Assembly (NCBI RefSeq): GCF_009498035.1
Contig: NZ_CP034550.1
Span: 9,486,001 to 9,550,000 of the forward strand
Reading direction: 5' to 3'
DNA from: Saccharothrix syringae
GTDB lineage: Bacteria; Actinomycetota; Actinomycetes; Mycobacteriales; Pseudonocardiaceae
DNA length: 64,000 nucleotides
Under the pieces are notes generated by a model. That model was given only the letters and a program-made list of their open reading frames with translations, was not told where the DNA came from and did not search any database. The translations under genes were made by a program, and so were the position numbers. Each line of letters begins with the position of its first letter. Position 1 is the first letter of the stretch. This document shows, in pieces, positions 46,118 through 55,180 of this stretch.

Positions 46118-47028
46118 GCCACCAGCTCCAGGTGCAGCCGGAAGCCCAGGCGCTCGAACAGGCGCTGGGACGACCGGTTGCCCGCCAGGATCGCGGCGGC
46201 GGCCTGGGGGCGGGCCCCGGCCCGCTCGGCCAGCTTCCACACCAGCTCGGTCACCAGGGCCGCGCCCACGCCGTTGCCGCGCACGTCCGGCTCCACCGCG
46301 ACGAAGTCGACGTAGTACTCGCCCGGATCGGCTTTGCCCGACGCGTAGCCGAGCACCCGGTCCCCGTCCATGGCCACGACGACGGTGTAACCCTTGCGGC
46401 CGTCGACCAGGGTGCGGCCGGAGAGGTGGGTGCGGGGGAAGCACCGGTCGTGCAGCACCCGCACGGCCTCGTGCACGGCCGGGTCGGTCGGCAGCACGCG
46501 CATCTCCCGGGCCGGGCCGGTGCGCGGGCAGCTCGCCTCGCGCAGCAGCAGGTTGCGCAGCCCGTCGCCGGCCAGCGTGTGGATGCCGCACGGTCGCGCG
46601 GCGGAGAAGCCGTGCCGCTCGGCGAACGCGGCGAGCCGCCGGTGCCCGGTGTGGCCGAGCAACTCGCGGTCCGCCACGTCACCGAACAGCGGCAGCGCGG
46701 CGGCGTAGAGCGCGTCGGCGGTCTGGTCCCAGATCCGGCTGCCCGCCGGGTGGTTCACCGGCACGTCCACGAACGGGCCGTGCAGGAACGCGCGGCGCAG
46801 CTCGGCGTCGACCTCGACGCTGAGCGCGCCGCACACCCGGCCCGAGTCGTCGGTGGCGACCACGGTGCAGGAGGGCCAGTCGGGCTCGAACTCGGCCAGC
46901 TCCTCGGCCACGTCGCCCAACGTCTCGCCGAGGTAGCCGATGTGGTGGGCGTCGTCGGCCTGCAACCGCAGGATGAGGGCGGTCACGGCGTCCAGGTCGG
47001 CGTGGGCGGCGGGACGGATGTCGTACAT
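46093..47028 (-). CDS. Tandem GNAT acetyltransferase
   Basis: A 311-aa protein. The C-terminal half has a full GNAT fold (GYASGKADPGEYYVDFVAVEP, DVRGNGVGAALVTELV with the acetyl-CoA loop, NRSSQRLFERLGFRLH). The N-terminal half (IRPAAHADLDAVTALIL, GRVCGALSVEVD) looks like a second, degenerate GNAT. It converges with the symporter gene and overlaps it by 25 bp. The substrate is unknown. Confidence 0.82.
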   Translation of the reverse strand: MYDIRPAAHADLDAVTALILRLQADDAHHIGYLGETLGDVAEELAEFEPDWPSCTVVATDDSGRVCGALSVEVDAELRRAFLHGPFVDVPVNHPAGSRIWDQTADALYAAALPLFGDVADRELLGHTGHRRLAAFAERHGFSAARPCGIHTLAGDGLRNLLLREASCPRTGPAREMRVLPTDPAVHEAVRVLHDRCFPRTHLSGRTLVDGRKGYTVVVAMDGDRVLGYASGKADPGEYYVDFVAVEPDVRGNGVGAALVTELVWKLAERAGARPQAAAAILAGNRSSQRLFERLGFRLHLELVAYRVGRAA

Positions 47029-47079
47029 GTCTGAGATGGTCGCTCGCGCACCTGACGAACGCGAGGGAGTTTTCTGGTC

Positions 47080-47655
47080 GTGGACGCGAAGGACGTGACG
47101 GAGGTCGCCGCGCACTGCTCGGCGTTCCTGGACGGGGTGGTCGAGGCGGACTGGGCGGCGGTCGTGCCCGGCCTGGGCTGGTCCGCGGCGGGGACGGTGG
47201 CGCACGTCTGCGACTGCCTCCTCTGGTACTCGACCGACCTGGCGGCGGGGCCGGTGGAGCTGCGCTCGGTGGAGGTGGGGGTGCGGGCCGACAGCCCGCC
47301 CGCGGACCTGGTGCGGACGCTGGAGGCGGCCGCCTCCGTGCTCGCGTCGGTGGTGGCGACCGTGCCGGAGGGCGCGCGCGGGTGGCACCCGTGGGGCGTG
47401 GCGGACGCGGCCGGGTTCGCCGCGATGGCCTGCGACGAGATGCTGGTGCACACCCACGACGCCGGGCGCGGGCTGGGCGTGGCGTTCGAGCCGCCCGCCG
47501 AGTACGCCGCGAAGGTGCTGGCGCGGCTGTTCCCCGAGGCGCCGACCGACCGCGACCCGGTGGAGACCCTGCTGTGGGCCAACGGCCGGGTCCCGCTGGG
47601 CGAGCTGCCCGTGCGCACCGACTGGCGCTGGCACGGCGCGCCCCCGGGCTCCTAG
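47080..47655 (+). CDS. Maleylpyruvate isomerase/DinB-fold family protein
   Basis: A 191-aa protein with helix-bundle features of the mycothiol-dependent maleylpyruvate isomerase N-terminal fold: GWSAAGTVAHVCDCLLWYST near residue 33, and CDEMLVHTHDAGRGLGV near residue 115, where His residues would bind metal. It probably acts in mycothiol-dependent chemistry, as such folds do in actinobacteria. It lies 10 bp before a P450 on the same strand. Confidence 0.7.
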   Translation: MDAKDVTEVAAHCSAFLDGVVEADWAAVVPGLGWSAAGTVAHVCDCLLWYSTDLAAGPVELRSVEVGVRADSPPADLVRTLEAAASVLASVVATVPEGARGWHPWGVADAAGFAAMACDEMLVHTHDAGRGLGVAFEPPAEYAAKVLARLFPEAPTDRDPVETLLWANGRVPLGELPVRTDWRWHGAPPGS

Positions 47656-47665
47656 CGTCGGTGGC

Positions 47666-48835
47666 ATGACGGACGACGTCCTGGACATCCCCTTCCCCGA
47701 CGCCTTCTCCTTCGACCCCTCCCCCACCTGGGCGCGGCTGCGCGAGCAGGCGCCCGCGGTGCGGGTGCGCACCCTCGCGGGCGCGCTGGTGTGGCTGGTG
47801 ACCCGCTACGAGGACGTGAAGCTGGTGCTGGCCGACCCGCGGTTCTCGCGCGCGGCCGTGGTGGCGGAGGGCGCGCCGCGGGTGGGGGTGTCCAGGCCGC
47901 TGCCCGGCACCCTGCCGACCACCGACCCGCCCGAGCACACCCGGCTGCGCAAGCTGGTGTCCGGCGCGTTCTCGCACCGGCGGGTCGAGGCGACCAGGCC
48001 GTGGGTGCGGCGGCTGTGCGAGGAGCTGGCCGACGACGTGGTGGACGGCGCGGACCTGCGGCGGGTGTTCGCGCTGCCGCTGCCGATCCAGGTGATCTGC
48101 ACGCTGCTCGGCGTGCCGTACGAGGACCGCGAGCGCTTCCGCGACTGGGTGGAGCTGTCCTACAGCCTGGAGGTGTCGCAGCGGCCGCGGGTCGAGGCCG
48201 CCATGGCGAGCCTGAAGGAGTACATGGGCGCACTGGTGGCGGGGAAGCGGGCGGCGGGGCGGTCGGACGACGTGCTCGACGAGCTGTGCGCCACCCCGCT
48301 GACCCACGACGAGCTGGTCGCGTTCGCGCTGAACCTGCTGGTCGCCGGGCACGAGACGTCGGCCAACCAGATCACCAGCTTCGTGGCCACCCTGCTGCGC
48401 GACCGGCGGCACTGGGAGCGGCTGGTGGCCGAGCCTGGGCTGGTGCCGAGCGCGGTCGAGGAGCTGATGCGGTTCACGCGGCTCAGCGAGGTCGGGCAGC
48501 TGCGGGTGGCGCTGGAGGACGTGGAGGTCGCGGGCGTGGTGGTGCGCGCGGGCGAGGGCGTCATGGCGTCGATCGGCTCGGCCAACCGCGACCCGCGGGC
48601 GTTCCCCGCGCCGGACGAGCTGGACCTGGGCCGCGCGCCCAACCAGCACCTGGCGCTCGGCACCGGCCCGCACTTCTGCCTGGGCGCGCAACTGGCGCGC
48701 GTCGAGCTGCAGGAGGCGCTGGGCGTGCTGCTGCGGCGGTTCCCGGACCTGCGGCCGGCGCGGCCGGTGGAGGAGCTGGCGTGGCGGCGGGTGCTGGTGA
48801 GCGGGCTCGCCGAGTTGCCGATCGCGCTGGGATGA
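47666..48835 (+). CDS. Cytochrome P450
   Basis: A 389-aa soluble P450 with I-helix LLVAGHETSANQ, K-helix ELMR (ExxR), and heme loop LGTGPHFCLGAQLARVELQ with the Cys ligand. TDPPEHTRLRKLVSGAFSHRRV matches actinobacterial CYP105/107-type enzymes. The reaction is unknown. No ferredoxin gene is adjacent. Confidence 0.93.
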   Translation: MTDDVLDIPFPDAFSFDPSPTWARLREQAPAVRVRTLAGALVWLVTRYEDVKLVLADPRFSRAAVVAEGAPRVGVSRPLPGTLPTTDPPEHTRLRKLVSGAFSHRRVEATRPWVRRLCEELADDVVDGADLRRVFALPLPIQVICTLLGVPYEDRERFRDWVELSYSLEVSQRPRVEAAMASLKEYMGALVAGKRAAGRSDDVLDELCATPLTHDELVAFALNLLVAGHETSANQITSFVATLLRDRRHWERLVAEPGLVPSAVEELMRFTRLSEVGQLRVALEDVEVAGVVVRAGEGVMASIGSANRDPRAFPAPDELDLGRAPNQHLALGTGPHFCLGAQLARVELQEALGVLLRRFPDLRPARPVEELAWRRVLVSGLAELPIALG

Positions 48836-48880
48836 GGGACAGGTGTTGCCGGTGGGGTGGCGTTGGGGAACCCTGGGAGG

Positions 48881-49222
48881 GTGAGTGAGGAAACGATCCA
48901 ACTGGAGCTCAACGACAGCGGGGTGGCGGTAGACCTCCCGATGCCCGCCAACCAGCGTGACAAGGTGCAGGACGTTCCTTATCGGCCGGTCGAGTTCCGG
49001 GACGACGACCTGCCCAGCGCGCTGGAGCGCGCGGCGACCTGGTTGCGGCAGACGCAGGACTGGCTCGGCGAGGCCGTCGACGTCATCGCGGTCCACCTGG
49101 ACTACGACGACACGAAGGGCTCGCCGTACTACAACCTGAAGTTGCTGTGCAACGAGGAGGACCTGGCGGGCGCGCCCAAGGTCGTCCGCGAGCGCGACAG
49201 CAGCGGGACTACTGACCAGTAA
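48881..49222 (+). CDS. Hypothetical protein
   Basis: A 113-aa acidic protein. The start is uncertain: GTG 48881 has GGGAGG immediately before it, and GTG 48857 is in frame. It has a predicted helix around ALERAATWLRQTQDWLGEAV, then the strand pair VDVIAVHLDYDDTKGSPYYN and LKLLCNEEDL. I recognise no family. It lies 15 bp before an acyltransferase gene. Confidence 0.6.
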   Translation: MSEETIQLELNDSGVAVDLPMPANQRDKVQDVPYRPVEFRDDDLPSALERAATWLRQTQDWLGEAVDVIAVHLDYDDTKGSPYYNLKLLCNEEDLAGAPKVVRERDSSGTTDQ

Positions 49223-49237
49223 CGTACGCTGGGTTCC

Positions 49238-49939
49238 ATGCCTGATCGCGTGTACCCGCCGGTGATCGCCGCGTGCAAGCTCATGTTCCGCGTGCTCGAC
49301 CTGCGCATCGCCAGGGAGGGCACCGAGCACGTGCCGACCACCGGCGGGGCCGTCCTGGCCGCCAACCACGTGTCCTACCTGGACTTCATCTTCGCGGGCT
49401 TCGGTGCCCTGCCCGCCCGGCGGCTGGTGCGGTTCATGGCCAAGCACGAGGTGTTCGAGCACCGCGTGTCGGGGCCCCTGATGCGTGGCATGCACCACAT
49501 CCCGGTCGACCGGCAGGCCGGGCAGGCGTCCTACCAGCAGGCGCTGTCCGCGCTGCGGGCGGGCGAGGTCGTCGGGATCTTCCCCGAGGCGACGATCAGC
49601 CGGTCGTTCACGGTCAAGGAGGTCAAGAGCGGCGCGGTGCGGCTGGCCGCCGAGGCGGGCGTGCCGCTGCTGCCGACCGCGCTGTGGGGCACGCAGCGGC
49701 TGTGGACCAAGGGGCGGCCCAAGAGCCTGACCCAGCGGCACGTGCCGGTGACGATCGTCGTGGGCGAGCCGATCGAGCCGACCACGGACGACGCGCTGCG
49801 CAAGCGGATGCAGGAGCTGCTGGACGAGGCGCAGCAGCGGTACCCGGAGTCGGGTGAGGGGCAGTGGTGGCAGCCCGCGCACCTGGGCGGGACGGCGCCG
49901 ACGCCGGAGGAGGCCGCGCGGCTGGACGCGCGCCGGTAG
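49238..49939 (+). CDS. plsC: 1-acyl-sn-glycerol-3-phosphate acyltransferase family protein
   Basis: A 233-aa PlsC-like acyltransferase with the catalytic NHVSYLD (HxxxxD), a FMAKHEVFEHRVSGPLMRGM segment, VDRQAGQASY and the FPEATISRS substrate box, plus PLLPTALWGTQRLW. It makes phosphatidic acid or acylates a related lipid at the membrane. The symbol is for the family; actinomycetes have several. Confidence 0.88.
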   Translation: MPDRVYPPVIAACKLMFRVLDLRIAREGTEHVPTTGGAVLAANHVSYLDFIFAGFGALPARRLVRFMAKHEVFEHRVSGPLMRGMHHIPVDRQAGQASYQQALSALRAGEVVGIFPEATISRSFTVKEVKSGAVRLAAEAGVPLLPTALWGTQRLWTKGRPKSLTQRHVPVTIVVGEPIEPTTDDALRKRMQELLDEAQQRYPESGEGQWWQPAHLGGTAPTPEEAARLDARR

Positions 49940-50078
49940 GCCGTTCGAGTGGTCCCGCGCCCGGTCGGTTGAGATCCGGGGGCGCCCCTCCGTTGACGCG
50001 TCCGAGGGAGTTCCTGGTCCTCGCCTGCCCGTAACAGGGCGGGCAGGCTCCCCCGAGTCGCACCGAGGAGGGTTCCCG

Positions 50079-50195
50079 ATGGCCTCGCGTCAGGGAACTT
50101 CAGGTCGTCCGGGACCGCTGGGAGCCGGGTTGGCGCACCACGACCACCCGACGCCCGGCGTCCCCGCCACCCCTTCCGGGGTGGTGACCGGGTGA
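50079..50195 (+). CDS. 38-aa peptide coupled to a sigma factor gene
   Basis: ATG 50079 lies 6 nt after GAGGAGGG, one of the best ribosome binding sites in the window. The 38-aa product is Gly/Pro/His-rich (GLAHHDHPTPGVPATPSG) with no Cys and no membrane segment. Its TGA overlaps the GTG of the sigma factor gene (GTGA at 50192), so ribosomes finishing it could start the sigma factor. It may be a leader peptide or a small regulator. A candidate TTGACG -35 lies near 49993. Confidence 0.55.
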   Translation: MASRQGTSGRPGPLGAGLAHHDHPTPGVPATPSGVVTG

Positions 50196-50710
50196 CCGAC
50201 GAACGAAGCAAGGGCCCGGAGGACCGGGCCGGTTTCACCGGAGTGGCGCGGAAGCACTGGCGGCCGTTCTACCGCTACGCCTACAGCCGCCTGCGCGACC
50301 ACGCGGAGACCCAGGACGCCGTCCAGTGCGGGCTGATCAAGCTGCACGCCGCCTGGACGGCGAACCCGGGCCTCGTCGAGCAGAGCCCGGCGTACGCGTT
50401 CCGGGTCCTGGTCAACGCCTTCCGGGACCACCTCAGGTCCCGGCGGCGCGAATCAGGACCCGTGGCCGACGTCGACGTGCCGGACCCGTGCGCGGGCCCG
50501 GAGCACCGCGTCGTCACGCTCGACCTGCTCCGGTGGGCGTTGGCGGAGATCCCCGAACGACACGCGGAGATCTTCTTCCTGAGGCACTACGGCGGTTACA
50601 GCCCCGGCGAGATCGGTGACCGGCTGGGGCTGGGCACGCCGACCGTGAGCACCTACTTGTCCAGCGCGAAGCGGCTGCTGCTGGAGGTGCTCAAGGCAGC
50701 GGAGAACTGA
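50192..50710 (+). CDS. RNA polymerase sigma-70 family (ECF-like) factor
   Basis: A 172-aa protein with sigma region 2 (FYRYAYSRLRDHAETQDAVQ, AFRVLVNAFRDHLRSRRR) and region 4 (LAEIPERHAEIFFLRHYGGY, SPGEIGDRLGLGTPTVSTYL). There is no region 3, as in ECF factors. The GTG start overlaps the 38-aa ORF. A small partner gene follows 13 bp later; no obvious zinc-type anti-sigma is next to it. Confidence 0.85.
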   Translation: MTDERSKGPEDRAGFTGVARKHWRPFYRYAYSRLRDHAETQDAVQCGLIKLHAAWTANPGLVEQSPAYAFRVLVNAFRDHLRSRRRESGPVADVDVPDPCAGPEHRVVTLDLLRWALAEIPERHAEIFFLRHYGGYSPGEIGDRLGLGTPTVSTYLSSAKRLLLEVLKAAEN

Positions 50711-50723
50711 TGGGGAGGCGAGC

Positions 50724-51104
50724 ATGCGCTTCGACGACCTGCTCGCGAGCGACGCCGAGGCGGTCGAGCGGGAGGTGTCCGGGGTGGACCTGGACGCGAT
50801 CCTGACCGGTGCGCTCGACGCGCTCGGCGTGGTCCGGACGCCTGACGCCGCCACCGGAACCCCGGCCCGCCACCGGGTGGGCCGGGGTCCGATCCCCGGT
50901 GGTCGGGACGACCGGCCGGACGTTGACGACGAGCTGATCGCGTGCCTGCGGCGCGCGGGGGAAGGAGATCCGGCGAGCGCCCGACGTGTCGCGGAGCTGC
51001 TCGAACTGCAGGAACGAGCGGAGGAGGCAGTCGCGTGGTGGTGCCGCGCGGCGGAAGCGGGAGATCGCGACGCGATCGCCTACCTCCGGGAGAAGTCCCG
51101 CTAG
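50724..51104 (+). CDS. Hypothetical sigma-operon protein with Sel1-like C-terminus
   Basis: A 126-aa acidic protein. The C-terminal helical hairpin (AEEAVAWWCRAAEAGDRDAI) resembles one Sel1/TPR-like repeat. The N-terminus, MRFDDLLASDAEAVEREVSG, is helical. It follows the sigma factor gene in the same transcript, so it may modulate that sigma factor. No Cys/His anti-sigma motif is present. Confidence 0.65.
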   Translation: MRFDDLLASDAEAVEREVSGVDLDAILTGALDALGVVRTPDAATGTPARHRVGRGPIPGGRDDRPDVDDELIACLRRAGEGDPASARRVAELLELQERAEEAVAWWCRAAEAGDRDAIAYLREKSR

Positions 51105-51158
51105 CGCGAACCGGGTGACTCGGCCCGGACCAGGAAACAGGTCCCTCGGAAGATGAGT

Positions 51159-51250
51159 AAGAGGGATGGTGCCGACCTCGGGGGGTCGGCACCAAGAAGC
51201 GACGGGCCGTCGGAAGTAGAGGGGGAACGCTTCCGACGGCCCGCCCTCTT
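51159..51250 (+). ncRNA. Three-helix RNA-like structure (candidate)
   Basis: AAGAGGG (51159-51165) pairs with CCCTCTT (51244-51250) and closes two hairpins: GGTGCCGAC/GTCGGCACC (51168-51176, 51185-51193) and GGGCCGTCGGAAG/CTTCCGACGGCCC (51204-51216, 51230-51242). It lies between the sigma operon and the ORF at 51314. It may be a double terminator or a structured leader. Confidence 0.4.
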
Positions 51251-51313
51251 GAGATCCGTGCTCCCCGAAGCGTTGTACCGGGTGCAGGTCCGACCAAGTG
51301 GAGGGATGCGCCC

Positions 51314-51757
51314 ATGACCGACCGCGAGCCGACGAACCCCCGGTGGGTCAGGACGATCGACAAGTGGGTCACCGAGGAGCGCATCCGCCGCGACCTGCTG
51401 ATCGCGCTGGGCATGGTGCTGGTCGCCGTCGTGGTGGTCGCGGGCGTGGCAGGCGCTGATCCCGGTCAGGCCGGCTCGGGTTCGGGCTCGGCCTCCGGTT
51501 CGGGCTCGGCCCCCGCCGTCGCCTTCTCCTTCGGCTTGGCCGCCTTCTCCTCCCGCCCCCGCAACCGCTGCGAGATCACCTGGCTGATGCCGTCCCCGCG
51601 CATCGACACGCCGTACAGCGCGTCGGCGATCTCCATCGTCGGCTTCTGGTGCGTGATGATCAGCAGCTGCGACCTCTCCCGCAACTGCTCGAACAGCCCG
51701 ATCAGCCGGTGCAGGTTGGTGTCGTCCAGCGCGGCCTCGACCTCGTCCATCACGTAG
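51314..51757 (+). CDS. Small membrane protein gene overlapping smc tail-to-tail
   Basis: A 147-aa frame from ATG 51314 with GGAGGG 7 nt before it. The first 50 residues look real: a basic head (NPRWVRTIDKWVTEERIRRD) and a membrane helix (LLIALGMVLVAVVVVAGV). After residue 50 the frame runs 290 bp antisense to the smc 3' end, giving Gly/Ser-rich and then uninformative sequence. Either the two genes truly overlap or the original stop has been lost. Confidence 0.5.
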   Translation: MTDREPTNPRWVRTIDKWVTEERIRRDLLIALGMVLVAVVVVAGVAGADPGQAGSGSGSASGSGSAPAVAFSFGLAAFSSRPRNRCEITWLMPSPRIDTPYSASAISIVGFWCVMISSCDLSRNCSNSPISRCRLVSSSAASTSSIT

Positions 51758-54700
51758 AACGGCGAGGGCCGCGCGCGGAAGATCGCGACCAGCATCGCCA
51801 CCGCCGCCAGCGACTTCTCGCCACCGGACAGCAGCGACAGCCGCTTGACCTTCTTGCCCGGCGGGCGGGCCTCCAGCTCGATGCCGGTGGTGAGCATGTC
51901 GTCCGGCTCGGTCAGCACCAGCCGGCCCTCCCCGCCGGGGAACAGCACCTTGAACACGACCTCGAACTCGCGCGCCACGTCCTCGTAGGCCGACGTGAAG
52001 ACCTCCAGGATCTTGTCGTCGACCTCCTTGACCACGGTCAGCAGGTCGCGCCGGGTCGCCTTGATGTCCTCCAGCTGGTTGGACAGGAACTTGTACCGCT
52101 CCTCCAGCGCCGCGAACTCCTCCAGCGCCAGCGGGTTGACCTTGCCCAGCAGCGACAGGTCCCGCTCGGCCCGCTTGGCGCGCCGGGCCTGGGTGTCGCG
52201 GTCGTACGGGATGGGCTGCGGCGCGGTGACCGCCTCGCCGCGCTCCTTGGCGGCCTCGTACTCGGCCACCTCCTGCGGCGACGGCGGGATCGGCACGTCC
52301 GGCCCGTACTCGGCGACCAGGTCCTCCAGGCCGATGCCGAAGTCGTCGGCGACCTTGGTCTCCAGCTGCTCGATGCGCATCCGCTGCTCGGCGCGCAGCA
52401 CCTCGTCCCGGTGCACGGCGTCGGTCAGCTTCTCCAGCTCCACCGACATCTCCCGGACCAGGCTGCGCACCTGCGCCAGGTACGCCTCGCGCCGGGTCCG
52501 GCGCTCCTGCGCGGCGTCGCGCTCGCGGGCGGCCCGCGCCAGCGACTCGGCGATCCGCTCCAGCGCCAGCTCGCCGCCGCGCACCACGGCCTTGGCCACC
52601 ACCGCGCCCCGCGCCCGGGACGCCTGGGCCCGCTGGGCGCGTTCCCGCGCCTCGCGCTCGGCGCGGGCGGCGCGCCGCAGGCCCTCCGCCTTGCCCTGCA
52701 ACGCCCGGGCGCGCTCCTCGGCGGTGCGCAGCGCCAGCCGCGCGTCCACCTCGCCCTGCCGGGCGGACGCCAGCTCCGCGGCCAGCTCGTCGCGGTGCGC
52801 GGTGTCCGGCTCGTCCTCCAGCTCCTGCTCCTCCTGCGCGACCAGCAGGCGCTCCTCCAGCTCGGCGAGCCGGAGCAGGTTCTCCTCGCGGGCGGCCTCG
52901 ACCTTCGCGCGCTGCGCGCGGGCCCGCTCCGCCTCGGCCTCGGCCGAGCGCACCGCCGCGGCCAGCCGGTTGAGCCGTTCCGAGGACCGGGCGCGGCGCA
53001 CCTTGGCCTCGTTCAGCTGCTCCTTCAGCGCGGCGACCTCGGCGCGGCGCGCCTGCTGCTCGGCCCGCGCGCCCTCCAGGGCGGCCGCGGACTGCTCCAG
53101 CGCGCGTTCGGCCAGCGCCAGCTTCTCCGACGCCTCGTCCACCGCGGCCTGGACCTCGATGACGCTCTGGCTGCGCCCGGACCCGCCGACCGCCCAGTCC
53201 TCGCCCAGCACGTCGCCCTCGCGGGTCACCGCCCGCACCGACGGGTGCCCGGCCACCAGCGCCCGCGCCCCGGCCAGGTCGTCGACCACGGCCAGCCGGT
53301 CCAGCGCCCGGTGCAGCGCGGGCCGCAGCGCCTCGGGCGCCCGCACCACGTCCACCGCCCACCGCGCGCCGGCGGGCAGCGCGGGCCAACCGGAGCGGTC
53401 CGGCTCGCCGGAGCCGCCGATCAGCAGCCCGGCGCGCCCGGCGTCCTGCTCCTTGAGCAGTTCCAGCGCGGCCACCGCGTCGGCGCCGGAGGCCACCGCC
53501 ACCGCGTCCGCGACCGGTCCCAGGGCCGCGGCCAGCGCCACCTCGGCGCCCGGCTCGACGGTCAGCAGCGCCGCCACCGACCCGAGCAGGCCCGGCAGCC
53601 GGGACGCCAGCAGCGCGCCCGCGCCGTCCTTGCGGGTCAGGCCCAGCGACAGCGCGTCCACCCTGGCCTTCCACGACGCGATGTCGCGCTCGGCCGCGCG
53701 CTCGGCCCTGACCAGCTCCTCGACCCGCGCGCGTGCCGCGTCGTCGGCCTCCACGGCCAGCCGGTGCCGCTCGTCCAGGCCCTCGTCGTCCTCGTCCTCG
53801 GTGCCGGTCACCTCGCGGGCCTCGGCCAGCTCCTGCGCCGCCACCTCCGCCCGCTCCACCGCCTCGGCCAGCGCGGTGGACATGCGCTCGATCTCCTCGG
53901 CGGTCGCGCCTGTCTTCGACCGCAGCGCCTCGACCTGCCCGGACAGCCGGGCCAGGCCCTCGCGCCGGTCGGCGATCGCGCGCACGGCGGCCAGGTGCGC
54001 CTTCTCCGCCGCGGACACCACGCGCTCCAGCTCGGCGCGGGTCTCCACGGCCTCGGCCAGCCCGACCCGGGCCTCGGTCACGCCGTCCTGGAGCTCCTGC
54101 TCCAGCAGCGCGGTCTGCTCGGCCTCGGCCTCCAGCTCGTCCGGGTCGCGCCCGCCGCGCGGCGCCTCCACGGCCGCCGACAGGTGCCGTTCCCGCTCCA
54201 CGGCCAGCCGCACCGTGCCGCGCAGCCGCTCCTCCAGCGCGGAGAGCCGGTACCAGGTGTCCTGGGCCTGCTGGAGCCGCGGCGCGTCGGCCGCGACCTG
54301 GTCCTCCAGCTCGTTCTGCTGGAGCTGCGCCTGCTGGAGCGACTTCTCCACCTCGGCCCGCCGGGCGCGGGCCGCCGCCTCGTCCCGCTCCTCGCGCGCC
54401 AGCGCCTCGCGCTGGGTCACCAGGTCGTCGGCGAGCAGGCGCATCCGCGCGTCCCGCAGCTCGGACTGCACGACCTGCGCGCGCCGGGCGATCTCGGCCT
54501 GCTTGCCCAGGGGCTTGAGCTGGCGGCGCAGCTCGGCGGTGAGGTCGGTCAGGCGGGTCAGGTTCGCCTGCATCGCCTCCAGCTTCCGCAGCGCCTTCTC
54601 CTTGCGCTTGCGGTGCTTGAGGACGCCCGCGGCCTCCTCGACGAACGCCCGCCGCTCCTCCGGCTTGGACTCCAGGATCGCGGCGAGCTGGCCCTGGCCG

Positions 54701-55122
54701 ACGATCACGTGCATCTCGCGGCCGATGCCGGAGTCGCTGAGCAGTTCCTGGATGTCCATCAACCGGCACGAGTTGCCGTTGATCTCGTACTCGGTGGCGC
54801 CCTCGCGGAACATCCGGCGGGTGATCGACACCTCGACGTAGTCGATCGGCAGCGCGCCGTCGGAGTTGTCGATGGTCAGGGTCACCTCGGCGCGGCCGAG
54901 TGGCGCGCGGCCGGACGTGCCGGCGAAGATGACGTCCTCCATCTTGCCGCCGCGCAGGTCCTTGGCGCCCTGCGTGCCCATCACCCAGCGGAGCGCGTCG
55001 AGCACGTTCGACTTGCCGGACCCGTTGGGGCCGACCACGCAGGTGATGCCGGGCTCGAAGCGCAGCGTGGTAGCCGAGGCGAAGGACTTGAAGCCCTTCA
55101 GCGTCAGGCTCTTGAGGTGCAC
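51466..55122 (-). CDS. smc: Chromosome segregation protein SMC
   Basis: A 1218-aa condensin ATPase from GTG 55122. Walker A GPNGSGKSNVLDALRW (31-46), first coiled coil to about residue 510, hinge around 520-650 (GAGALLASRLPGLLGSVAAL), second coiled coil, then the signature LSGGEKSLAAVAM and Walker B FYVMDEVEAALDD. The C-terminus ends in an EPEPE-rich tail. It organises and segregates chromosomes with ScpA/B. Confidence 0.96.
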   Translation of the reverse strand: MHLKSLTLKGFKSFASATTLRFEPGITCVVGPNGSGKSNVLDALRWVMGTQGAKDLRGGKMEDVIFAGTSGRAPLGRAEVTLTIDNSDGALPIDYVEVSITRRMFREGATEYEINGNSCRLMDIQELLSDSGIGREMHVIVGQGQLAAILESKPEERRAFVEEAAGVLKHRKRKEKALRKLEAMQANLTRLTDLTAELRRQLKPLGKQAEIARRAQVVQSELRDARMRLLADDLVTQREALAREERDEAAARARRAEVEKSLQQAQLQQNELEDQVAADAPRLQQAQDTWYRLSALEERLRGTVRLAVERERHLSAAVEAPRGGRDPDELEAEAEQTALLEQELQDGVTEARVGLAEAVETRAELERVVSAAEKAHLAAVRAIADRREGLARLSGQVEALRSKTGATAEEIERMSTALAEAVERAEVAAQELAEAREVTGTEDEDDEGLDERHRLAVEADDAARARVEELVRAERAAERDIASWKARVDALSLGLTRKDGAGALLASRLPGLLGSVAALLTVEPGAEVALAAALGPVADAVAVASGADAVAALELLKEQDAGRAGLLIGGSGEPDRSGWPALPAGARWAVDVVRAPEALRPALHRALDRLAVVDDLAGARALVAGHPSVRAVTREGDVLGEDWAVGGSGRSQSVIEVQAAVDEASEKLALAERALEQSAAALEGARAEQQARRAEVAALKEQLNEAKVRRARSSERLNRLAAAVRSAEAEAERARAQRAKVEAAREENLLRLAELEERLLVAQEEQELEDEPDTAHRDELAAELASARQGEVDARLALRTAEERARALQGKAEGLRRAARAEREARERAQRAQASRARGAVVAKAVVRGGELALERIAESLARAARERDAAQERRTRREAYLAQVRSLVREMSVELEKLTDAVHRDEVLRAEQRMRIEQLETKVADDFGIGLEDLVAEYGPDVPIPPSPQEVAEYEAAKERGEAVTAPQPIPYDRDTQARRAKRAERDLSLLGKVNPLALEEFAALEERYKFLSNQLEDIKATRRDLLTVVKEVDDKILEVFTSAYEDVAREFEVVFKVLFPGGEGRLVLTEPDDMLTTGIELEARPPGKKVKRLSLLSGGEKSLAAVAMLVAIFRARPSPFYVMDEVEAALDDTNLHRLIGLFEQLRERSQLLIITHQKPTMEIADALYGVSMRGDGISQVISQRLRGREEKAAKPKEKATAGAEPEPEAEPEPEPA

Positions 55123-55180
55123 GCCCGGCAGCGTACCCAAGAACCGCTCACGTCCAGCGCGGGCGCGCTGACCTGCCCGT

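Noticed and set aside
46679..49882. Long minus-strand frame opposite the P450 and plsC genes
   Set aside because: It is a composition artefact. The plus strand shows a full P450 with heme loop and an acyltransferase with HxxxxD.
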